Assembly (NCBI GenBank): GCA_027483745.1
Contig: JAIXTZ010000163.1
Span: 1 to 11,209, forward strand
Length of the DNA: 11,209 bases
Direction of reading: 5' to 3'
From: Lysobacteraceae bacterium
GTDB lineage: Bacteria; Pseudomonadota; Gammaproteobacteria; Xanthomonadales; Xanthomonadaceae
The position numbers and the translations under genes are program-made. Shown one piece after another: positions 5,576 through 11,209 of the stretch. Every line of letters begins with the position of its first letter. The first letter of the stretch is position 1. The notes under the pieces were generated by a model. It did no database searches and was not told the origin of the DNA. It worked only from the letters and a program-made list of their open reading frames with translations.

Positions 5576-7204
5576 ATGAGCGAAGTGTATCGACGTTTGG
5601 GTGAAACCCTCCCGCCGGGCCTCCGCGGCGACCTCCCTTTCGCGCCCGATGCGAAGCGTGCCTCCGCTTGGCTCGAAACCTTGCCACGCGCCGACGTGAT
5701 GGCCACCCGCCGCGCGCTGTTGCGCGCCGTCGAGGCCCTCTCCTCGACGCATGCGGTGAAGGGCGGCACGCGCCGCGAGATCGCCGAGGTGCTGCGCCCC
5801 GTCGTCCTCGACAATGCGCTCTCCACGCAGCGCCTCTACGCCGGGAAGCCCCTGCCGCTGGCCGGCGACCTGGCCACGCTGCCCGCCGAGCTCGCCCAGC
5901 TCCACCTGCGCCTCGGCCATGCCTACCGGATGGCCGCCGCCGACCAGTGCGCGCCCTCCGGCAGCTTGCCCTGGCTGCGCGGAGGGCAGGTCGCTGAAGC
6001 GGTGCAGCGTGCGGTCTACCATTACGGCGAAGCGCTCCTCGTCGCTTGGCGCGTCTACGCCGATCTCCCCATTGATGCCTGGCGCGGCTTGCACCGGACG
6101 TATCGCTTCGCGGTCACCCGCGAGCTCGAGCGCCGGCCGTCGACGGATCCGCTGGTTCCCGGCCTCCCCAACATCCACCAGCGCTACATCGAACTCCTGT
6201 TGATGGACGTCCTGAATCCTCGCGCCTTCTCGCAGGCCGAGCAGGAGCGCGTGTGGGCGATGTGCAGCGCGTTCGCCGCGCGCACGCCGCTGCGTGACAC
6301 GCCGTCGCCGACGGCGGTCGGTGTTGCGGATGACGCCGACGAGGGCCCGGCGGGCAAGGCCCCGCCGCGCCAGCACCTCGACCTTGTCGGCTTCGCGGCC
6401 GCCGTGGAGGCCGCGCTGGCGGCGAGCGACGGCGAAGACGCCGTCGTGATGCCCGAGCACGGCGTCCCCGTGAAGATGAGCGCCGATGGCCTCCGCAAGA
6501 TGCGTCGTGCCTTTTCGCATGCGGCGGCGCGCCAGTTCATCCGCCTGGACGCTGGCCACGCGGTGGAAACGGTGTTCGGGTTGTCCGGGCTGCACTACCA
6601 GGCCAGCGGCGAACGGGACTTCGACGCCTTCGCGCGGCAGGTCCTGGGCGAGGAGATCGTGGAGACGGCGCGCGCGTCGTGGTCGGCGGGCAGTGCCGAG
6701 GTCTCCGCGCGCTCGGCGCGCCTTCCCGCGCTGGTCGTCGACCAGAGCCTCGGCGGCTATCGGATGCGCTGGGGCCAGGACAGCCAGCTCCGGTTGCGCG
6801 TTGGCGAGGTCGTGGGCATCCATGTCGGCGACCACGAGGACCCGTCCGATTGGATGCTCGGCATCCTGCGCTGGCTGCGCTACGAGGCGGACGGACAGGT
6901 GCTGGCCGGCGTCGAGTTGCTGTCGCGAGCCGCCGCTGCCGTCGCCCTCATGGGCACCGGTGCCGCGAACCGCGCGCCGTGGCGCGCCCTAGAACTCCGC
7001 CCGCCCTATGGTGGTGGGGACTGGCTTTACCTCTCGGCCCAGCGCCTGCCGCAGGGCGAGCCGCTGCGCATCGGTCGTGAACAGGATGCGGTAGACCGGT
7101 GGCTCGACCGCCGTCCCGAGGAACGTCTGCACGACCTCCGCCTGGTGCAGACGCTGGGCGACTACTTCCTCTACCGCTACGCGCCGACGCCGGCGCACAC
7201 CTGA
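5576..7204 (+). CDS. Conserved-looking protein of unknown function with a PilZ-like C-terminal region
   Basis: A 542-aa soluble protein without signal peptide or membrane helices; I cannot name it. Residues 1-230 are mostly helical and Arg/Leu/Ala-rich. Residues 240-265 look like a disordered, acidic and Pro-rich linker, followed by another helical part to about 370. The stretch 375-455 resembles a degenerate PilZ domain: R379-S-A-R382, then D389-Q-S-L-G-G394, fitting the PilZ (D/N)xSxxG motif, then strand-rich '[12 protein letters not shown]', '[11 protein letters not shown]' and 'LAGVELLS'. In PilZ proteins these elements bind c-di-GMP, but the usual RxxxR is only RxxR here, so binding is uncertain. 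ATG at 5576 is chosen for its GGAGG site and lack of any closer in-frame start. ispG begins 8 bp after the stop, so they are probably co-transcribed. A role as a c-di-GMP-responsive protein is an inference. Confidence 0.8.
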   Translation: MSEVYRRLGETLPPGLRGDLPFAPDAKRASAWLETLPRADVMATRRALLRAVEALSSTHAVKGGTRREIAEVLRPVVLDNALSTQRLYAGKPLPLAGDLATLPAELAQLHLRLGHAYRMAAADQCAPSGSLPWLRGGQVAEAVQRAVYHYGEALLVAWRVYADLPIDAWRGLHRTYRFAVTRELERRPSTDPLVPGLPNIHQRYIELLLMDVLNPRAFSQAEQERVWAMCSAFAARTPLRDTPSPTAVGVADDADEGPAGKAPPRQHLDLVGFAAAVEAALAASDGEDAVVMPEHGVPVKMSADGLRKMRRAFSHAAARQFIRLDAGHAVETVFGLSGLHYQASGERDFDAFARQVLGEEIVETARASWSAGSAEVSARSARLPALVVDQSLGGYRMRWGQDSQLRLRVGEVVGIHVGDHEDPSDWMLGILRWLRYEADGQVLAGVELLSRAAAAVALMGTGAANRAPWRALELRPPYGGGDWLYLSAQRLPQGEPLRIGREQDAVDRWLDRRPEERLHDLRLVQTLGDYFLYRYAPTPAHT

Positions 7205-7212
7205 GTGATCCG

Positions 7213-8436
7213 ATGAGTTCCGCTGCCTCGGCGCCGCGCCGCCGCTCCATTCCCGTCCGCGTCGGCAAGGTGGTCGTCGGTGGCGACGCCCCGGTCGTCG
7301 TGCAGTCGATGACCAACACCGACACCGCCGACATCAAGGGCACCACGCAGCAGATCGCCGAGCTCTGGCGGGCGGGTTCCGAGAAAGTGCGCATCACCGT
7401 CAACAACGAGGAATCCGCCGCCGCCGTGCCGCACATCCGCGACCGGCTGGCGATGATGGGCATCGACGTGCCGATCATTGGGGATTTCCACTACAACGGA
7501 CACACGCTGCTCGAAGCGCATCCGGCCTGCGCCGAGGCGCTGGCGAAGTACCGCATCAATCCCGGCAATGTCGGCTTCGGCAAGAAGAAGGACACGCAGT
7601 TCGCCTCGATCATCGAGAAGGCGCTGCAGTACGACAAACCCGTGCGCATCGGCGCCAACTGGGGGTCGCTCGACCAGAACCTCGCCGCCGTGCTGATGGA
7701 CGAGAACGCGAAGCGCGCCGAGCCCTGGGACGCCGCCCGCGTGCTGCGCGAGGCGCTGGTGCGCTCGGCGCTGGATTCCGCCGAGAAGGCCGTCGAGCTC
7801 GGCCTGCCGAAGGACCGCATCATCCTCTCGGCGAAGGTGAGCGGGGTGCAGGAGCTGATCGCCGTCTACCGCGACCTCGCCGCGCGCTGCGAGTACCCGC
7901 TGCACCTCGGCCTCACCGAGGCCGGCATGGGCAGCAAGGGCATCGTCGCGAGCACCGCGGCCCTCGCCGTGCTGCTGCAGGAAGGCATCGGCGACACCAT
8001 CCGCATCTCGCTCACCCCCGAGCCCGGGGCTTCGCGCACGCAGGAAGTGATCGTCGCGCAGCAGCTGCTGCAGACCATGGGCCTGCGGGCGTTCACGCCG
8101 ATGGTCACCGCCTGCCCGGGCTGCGGCCGCACGACCAGCACCTTCTTCCAGGAGCTGGCGAAGACGGTCGAGGAGCACGTGCGCGAGAACATGCCGGTGT
8201 GGAAGCTGAAGCACCCCGGCGTCGAGAACCTCACGCTGGCGGTGATGGGCTGCGTGGTGAACGGCCCCGGCGAGTCGCGACACGCGAACATCGGCATCTC
8301 GCTGCCGGGGACGGGCGAAGCGCCGAGCGCGCCGGTGTTCATCGATGGCGAGAAGGCGATGACGCTGAAGGGCGAGAACATCGCCCGCGAGTTTGTCGGA
8401 ATCATCGACGACTACGTGGCCAAGCACTACGCCTGA
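7213..8436 (+). CDS. ispG: 4-hydroxy-3-methylbut-2-en-1-yl diphosphate synthase (IspG/GcpE)
   Basis: A 407-aa cytosolic iron-sulfur enzyme of the non-mevalonate (MEP) isoprenoid pathway. It reductively converts 2-C-methyl-D-erythritol 2,4-cyclodiphosphate to HMBPP, the step before IspH. The TIM-barrel half carries '[11 protein letters not shown]' at 30-40, '[11 protein letters not shown]' at 90-100, 'INPGNVG' at 115-121 and '[12 protein letters not shown]' at 233-244. The C-terminal half carries the [4Fe-4S] ligands C301 and C304 in 'ACPGCGRT', C347 in '[10 protein letters not shown]', and E354. It is the bacterial type with a short barrel, slightly longer than the E. coli enzyme. The ATG at 7213 lies 8 bp after the preceding stop and has only a poor ribosome binding site, consistent with coupling to the upstream gene. 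All expected catalytic residues are present. Confidence 0.98.
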   Translation: MSSAASAPRRRSIPVRVGKVVVGGDAPVVVQSMTNTDTADIKGTTQQIAELWRAGSEKVRITVNNEESAAAVPHIRDRLAMMGIDVPIIGDFHYNGHTLLEAHPACAEALAKYRINPGNVGFGKKKDTQFASIIEKALQYDKPVRIGANWGSLDQNLAAVLMDENAKRAEPWDAARVLREALVRSALDSAEKAVELGLPKDRIILSAKVSGVQELIAVYRDLAARCEYPLHLGLTEAGMGSKGIVASTAALAVLLQEGIGDTIRISLTPEPGASRTQEVIVAQQLLQTMGLRAFTPMVTACPGCGRTTSTFFQELAKTVEEHVRENMPVWKLKHPGVENLTLAVMGCVVNGPGESRHANIGISLPGTGEAPSAPVFIDGEKAMTLKGENIAREFVGIIDDYVAKHYA

Positions 8437-8442
8437 GAATCG

Positions 8443-8462
8443 GCCCGGCCCTGCTGCCGGGC
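8443..8462 (+). terminator. Possible weak hairpin after ispG
   Basis: GCCCGGC at 8443-8449 pairs perfectly with GCCGGGC at 8456-8462, leaving a 6-nt loop. It starts 7 nt after the ispG stop, where an intrinsic terminator would be expected. No T tract follows, so it may only stall polymerase, protect the transcript end, or do nothing. Confidence 0.35.
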
Positions 8463-8473
8463 GGTGAAGCTGG

Positions 8474-8507
8474 TACTGTCCGCGGGCCAGAACGCGGAAC
8501 CGGAGGT
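8474..8507 (+). promoter_or_regulatory. Weak candidate -10 element and strong ribosome binding site of the GGDEF-EAL gene
   Basis: GGAGGT at 8502-8507 matches the anti-Shine-Dalgarno core and lies 6 nt before GTG at 8514. This decides the start over the in-frame ATG codons at 8529 and 8559, which have no comparable site. TACTGT at 8474-8479, preceded by TG one base upstream, could be an extended -10 element, but there is no -35 match, so the promoter part is tentative. Confidence 0.6.
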
Positions 8508-8513
8508 GGGGAC

Positions 8514-10625
8514 GTGCCAGGCTTGCCCATGGGAGGCGCAGCAGCGTCCCTGCCGTCGATGAGGACCGACCCATCGGCCGACGGGCCGCCTGAGCGACGC
8601 CCATCCGACGTCGATCTCCTCGAGTGCCTCCCCATCGGCGCCGCGGTGCTCGACCCGGGCGGTCGCATCGTCCGTTTGAATCGCGCCAAGGCCGAGACGT
8701 TGGCCCTTCCGATGGCGGACGCTTTGGGTCGCGATCTCCGTGATGTCCTGGCGGCTTCGGTCCTCGCCCCGGTGATCGATCGCGTTCTGCGCGCCGTCCA
8801 TGAGCGCGCCGCGAGCACCGACGTCGCCTTGCCCGCATCCTCGGGGCCTCCCGTCCACTTGCGCCTCTCCGTGTGCCCCTTTGGCAGCGCCGATGACGAC
8901 GTGCTGTTGCTCGTCCACGACGTGACGTCCGAGGTGTCGGCTCGCCAGCGGGCGGCGGAGTCGATCCGCGAAGCGGAGATCCTGCGCATTGCCCTCGACG
9001 CCCACGCCATCGTGGCCGTCACGGACGCGAAAGGCGTGATCACGCGGGTCAACGACCGGTTCTGCGCGATCTCCCAGTACGCCGAGGCGGAGCTGATCGG
9101 CAAGACCCATCGCATCATCAACTCCGGCGTCCACCCCCGCGAGTTCTTCCTCGGCCTTTGGCGGACCATCTCCCGAGGCGGGGTATGGACCGGCGACATC
9201 TGCAATCGCGCCAAGGACGGCAGTCTCTACTGGGTCCACACGACGATCGTTCCGCTCCTGGGCGACAGCGGTCAGCCGGAGCAGTACATCGCCATCCGCG
9301 CGGACATCACCGAGCGTAAGCGGGCGGAAGAGGACGAGGTCCGTCGCCTTTCGATGCAGGATGCGGTCACCGGCTTGCCGAATCGTCGCAGCATCGCCTG
9401 CCTCTTCGCCCAGGCCGCCGAGCACGCCCGGGCCAATGGCACGCAAGTGGGCGTGTTCCTCATCGACCTCGACAACTTCAAGGAGGTCAACGACACCTTG
9501 GGGCACGGCGTCGGCGACGAACTGCTGCGCCACGTTGGGGCCCGTTTGTCCCGCGCCTCGGGCGCCCACGGTGCCGTAGCGCGACTCGGAGGGGACGAGT
9601 TCGCCTTGGCGGTCGCGGACCTCAGCGCCGATGACCCCGCCGCTCGCGCCGAAGCCTTGTCGATGGCGGAGAGCCTGCGCGGGGCGATCGCCTCCAGCTA
9701 CCTGCTGGGTGGCCAGAGCGTCGACGTGACCGCCAGCATTGGCGTCGTGCTCTGCGGCCAAGGCGTCGACGATGCCGATGAAGTGATGAAACAGGCCGAT
9801 CTGGCGCTCTACAAGGCGAAGGCGGCCGGCAGGAACGCGGTCTGGATCTTCGACCCGGCGCTCCAGGCGGACCTCCTGCAGCGCGCGGCGCTGGTGCGTG
9901 ACCTGCGGGTCGCCTTGCATGAGGGTCAGTTCGTCCTGCATTACCAGCCGGTGGTCGGCTTGGATCGACGCACGCTCGGCGTCGAGGCGCTGGTGCGGTG
10001 GCCCCATCCACAGGGCGGCTTCGTTCCGCCGTCGACCTTCATCCCGGTGGCGGAATCCCACGGACTCATCGTCGACCTGGGCGATTGGGTGCTGTGGGCG
10101 GCGTGCCGCCAGCTGGTGGTATGGGCCGACGATCCGGTGAAGTCGGCGTGGACCATCGCTGTCAACGTGAGTGCGCGACAGCTGCACGAGGTGGCGTTCG
10201 TGGGGAAGGTCGAGGCGGCCCTGGAGGCCACTGGCGCGCGCCCGGACCGGCTGCGCCTGGAGATCACCGAGAGCATGCTGCACGACGACCTTGAGCAGAC
10301 CATCGCCAAGATGGACGCGTTGCGCGCGCGGGGCGTGCGATTCGCGCTCGACGACTTCGGCACGGGCTATTCGTCGCTGAGTTATCTGAAGCGTTTGCCC
10401 CTCGATCAGCTGAAGATTGACCGGGCCTTCGTGTCCAACGTCGATTGCGAGGTGAACGACGCGGCCATCGCCCGCACCATCCTCGCGCTTGCCTCGATCC
10501 TCGACATTCATGTCGTCGCCGAAGGCGTGGAAACCGAGGGGCAATGGGGCTTCCTGGTCGAGCACGGCTGCCGTGCGTTCCAGGGCTATCTGTTCTCCCG
10601 GCCCGCGCCTGCAGCGCACCTTTGA
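8514..10625 (+). CDS. PAS-PAS-GGDEF-EAL protein: diguanylate cyclase / c-di-GMP phosphodiesterase
   Basis: A 703-aa soluble signalling protein that probably makes or degrades the second messenger c-di-GMP. A first, weaker PAS-like domain covers about residues 36-140 ('LPIGAAVLDPGGRIVRLNRA'). A typical PAS plus PAC domain covers 155-270 ('AVTDAKGVITRVNDRF', 'RAKDGSLYWVHTTIVPL', 'DITERKRAEE'). The GGDEF domain follows, with 'QDAVTGLPNRRS' at 282-293, 'DLDNFKEVNDTLGHGVGD' at 318-335 and intact RLGGDEF at 357-363. The usual RxxD inhibitory site before it is absent (GAHG at 350-353). The EAL domain has all its catalytic residues: E491-A-L, N551, E583, D613-D614, K634 and E670. No signal peptide or membrane segment is seen, so the PAS domains should sense a cytoplasmic cue. 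The GTG start is fixed by a strong ribosome binding site. It lies 77 bp after ispG and converges with the membrane-protein gene. Confidence 0.96.
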   Translation: MPGLPMGGAAASLPSMRTDPSADGPPERRPSDVDLLECLPIGAAVLDPGGRIVRLNRAKAETLALPMADALGRDLRDVLAASVLAPVIDRVLRAVHERAASTDVALPASSGPPVHLRLSVCPFGSADDDVLLLVHDVTSEVSARQRAAESIREAEILRIALDAHAIVAVTDAKGVITRVNDRFCAISQYAEAELIGKTHRIINSGVHPREFFLGLWRTISRGGVWTGDICNRAKDGSLYWVHTTIVPLLGDSGQPEQYIAIRADITERKRAEEDEVRRLSMQDAVTGLPNRRSIACLFAQAAEHARANGTQVGVFLIDLDNFKEVNDTLGHGVGDELLRHVGARLSRASGAHGAVARLGGDEFALAVADLSADDPAARAEALSMAESLRGAIASSYLLGGQSVDVTASIGVVLCGQGVDDADEVMKQADLALYKAKAAGRNAVWIFDPALQADLLQRAALVRDLRVALHEGQFVLHYQPVVGLDRRTLGVEALVRWPHPQGGFVPPSTFIPVAESHGLIVDLGDWVLWAACRQLVVWADDPVKSAWTIAVNVSARQLHEVAFVGKVEAALEATGARPDRLRLEITESMLHDDLEQTIAKMDALRARGVRFALDDFGTGYSSLSYLKRLPLDQLKIDRAFVSNVDCEVNDAAIARTILALASILDIHVVAEGVETEGQWGFLVEHGCRAFQGYLFSRPAPAAHL

Positions 10626-10649
10626 GGTCGGATCCGGGTTTCGCCGCCG
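10626..10649. other. 24-bp convergent gene junction
   Basis: The GGDEF-EAL gene and the minus-strand membrane-protein gene end 24 bp apart. The gap contains the 8-bp palindrome CGGATCCG (10629-10636) but no T-tract terminator in either direction. Transcripts from the two sides may overlap at their 3' ends. Confidence 0.4.
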
Positions 10650-11045
10650 CTACCGAGGGCGTCGCGTCGTCACGATGCTGCCAACGGCGGCGAGGCCCGC
10701 TACGGCGATTCCGCCCAACACGGCGACGCTGAGCCAAAGCGCCGCATCGCTGCGCAGGCCCGCGGTGAAGTTCAAGCGCAGGTTGCCGGCGAGGAGCAGG
10801 CACAGCGGGAGCCAGGCCAGGGCGACAACCGCCATGGCTTTCGCGAATGTCGACGCCCGGCTCACGGGCCGCGCCAACGCCAGCGGCGGGGCGCCGAAGG
10901 AGGCGACGAGCAGGCCTGCGATGGCGGTGCCGAGTGGCAGGCCGGTCGCCGGCCAGTTCAACAGGGGATGCCCCGAAACGAGCAGCGCCGCGCTGCCAAG
11001 GAAGGCCAGCGCGGCGCCGATGCCGAGGGTGCGGCGGCGGATCAC
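10650..11045 (-). CDS. Small four-helix inner-membrane protein, function unknown
   Basis: A 131-aa hydrophobic protein that I do not recognise. Four likely membrane segments lie at about residues 8-24, 36-56, 68-87 and 101-124. A basic N terminus (V-I-R-R-R) and a basic C terminus (T-T-R-R-P-R) suggest that both ends face the cytoplasm. The frame stays open upstream to an ATG at 11117, but that part lies on the coding sequence of the peptidase. I prefer the GTG at 11045, whose GTGA overlaps the peptidase stop: it starts right before the first helix and is a normal coupling arrangement. The ribosome binding site is weak. It is probably expressed with the M13 peptidase, but no function follows from that. 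The regular hydrophobic pattern supports a real gene. Confidence 0.7.
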   Translation of the reverse strand: MIRRRTLGIGAALAFLGSAALLVSGHPLLNWPATGLPLGTAIAGLLVASFGAPPLALARPVSRASTFAKAMAVVALAWLPLCLLLAGNLRLNFTAGLRSDAALWLSVAVLGGIAVAGLAAVGSIVTTRRPR

Positions 11046-11209
11046 CAGATCCGCACGCGATCTTCCGGCTTGAGGTACAGCGCGTCGTCCGGCTGCACGT
11101 TGAAGGCCTTGTACCACTCGTCGAGGTTGCGCAGCGGGCCGTTGATGCGGAACTGCGGCGGCGAGTGCGGGCCGACCTTCACCTGGTTGATCATCGCCTC
11201 GTCGCGGTA
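11042..11209 (-). CDS. M13 family (PepO/neprilysin-like) zinc metallopeptidase, C-terminal 55 residues
   Basis: Only the last 55 residues are inside the window; the gene enters from the right edge. They contain the conserved end of the M13 peptidase family: 'VKVGPHSPPQFRINGPLRNLDEWYKAFNV' and a terminal R-V-R-I-W, comparable with the H-S-P...N-G-P-L...F and final Trp of neprilysin and PepO. In the family this part shapes the substrate pocket; the zinc-binding HExxH and ExxxD motifs lie upstream, out of view. Such bacterial enzymes are usually exported and cleave oligopeptides, but the signal peptide cannot be seen here. The stop codon overlaps the start of the downstream small membrane-protein gene by 4 bases. 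Confidence 0.88.
   Translation of the reverse strand, partial: YRDEAMINQVKVGPHSPPQFRINGPLRNLDEWYKAFNVQPDDALYLKPEDRVRIW

Noticed and set aside
5489..6835. Upstream extension of the xseA frame into a 900-codon minus-strand ORF
   Set aside because: The extension lies opposite the PilZ-like protein gene, has no recognisable domain, and XseA has its normal length from the ATG at 5488.
8443..8462. A true rho-independent terminator after ispG
   Set aside because: The stem is perfect, but no T tract follows, so it is listed only as a weak hairpin.
8427..10619. 730-codon minus-strand frame opposite the GGDEF-EAL gene
   Set aside because: The plus strand has complete, motif-rich PAS, GGDEF and EAL domains; the antisense translation is His/Arg-rich shadow sequence.
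10560..10625. Truncation of the EAL domain at its C terminus
   Set aside because: The last conserved segment, GYLFSRP, is present, and many EAL proteins end within a few residues of it.

Overview
The window is GC-rich and densely coded: seven complete genes, one complete small membrane-protein gene, and one partial gene at each edge. No gap exceeds 88 bp. I saw no tRNA, rRNA, insertion sequence, CRISPR array, attachment site or origin. Gene content and protein style suggest a gammaproteobacterium of the Xanthomonadaceae (Lysobacter/Luteimonas-like): an IspG with the 'FHYNGHTLL' segment, an M13 peptidase ending in I-W, a VWA lipoprotein next to an ECF sigma factor, and a TonB-box string 'ETVVVTGAR'. 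This placement is from remembered family features, not a search.

Layout. Bases 1-2109, minus strand: a VWA/DUF3520-type lipoprotein followed 25 bp later by an ECF sigma factor that runs off the left edge, probably one transcript. Bases 2110-2197: an 88-bp divergent intergenic region holding a perfect 9-bp inverted repeat separated by 20 bp. Bases 2198-2674, plus strand: a small exported protein made of six 23-residue, two-cysteine repeats. Bases 2694-5488, minus strand: xseA (exonuclease VII large subunit), then an aldehyde dehydrogenase whose start overlaps the xseA stop as ATGA. Bases 5576-8436, plus strand: a 542-aa protein of unknown function with a PilZ-like motif near its C terminus, then ispG 8 bp downstream. 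Bases 8514-10625, plus strand: a soluble PAS-PAS-GGDEF-EAL protein starting at GTG behind a very good ribosome binding site. Bases 10650-11209, minus strand: the end of an M13 (PepO-like) metallopeptidase whose stop overlaps, as GTGA, the start of a four-helix membrane protein.

How the genes fit together. Most are chromosomal housekeeping or signalling genes: isoprenoid synthesis (ispG), DNA repair (xseA), c-di-GMP turnover (GGDEF-EAL), perhaps c-di-GMP sensing (the PilZ-like protein), and envelope or extracytoplasmic signalling (VWA lipoprotein plus ECF sigma factor). The least explained part is about 300-2680: a lipoprotein with a TonB-box-like tether, a symmetric element between two divergent genes, and a cysteine-rich repeat protein that I do not recognise as any named family. 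That is the best candidate here for undescribed biology. Nothing in the window looks recently transferred.
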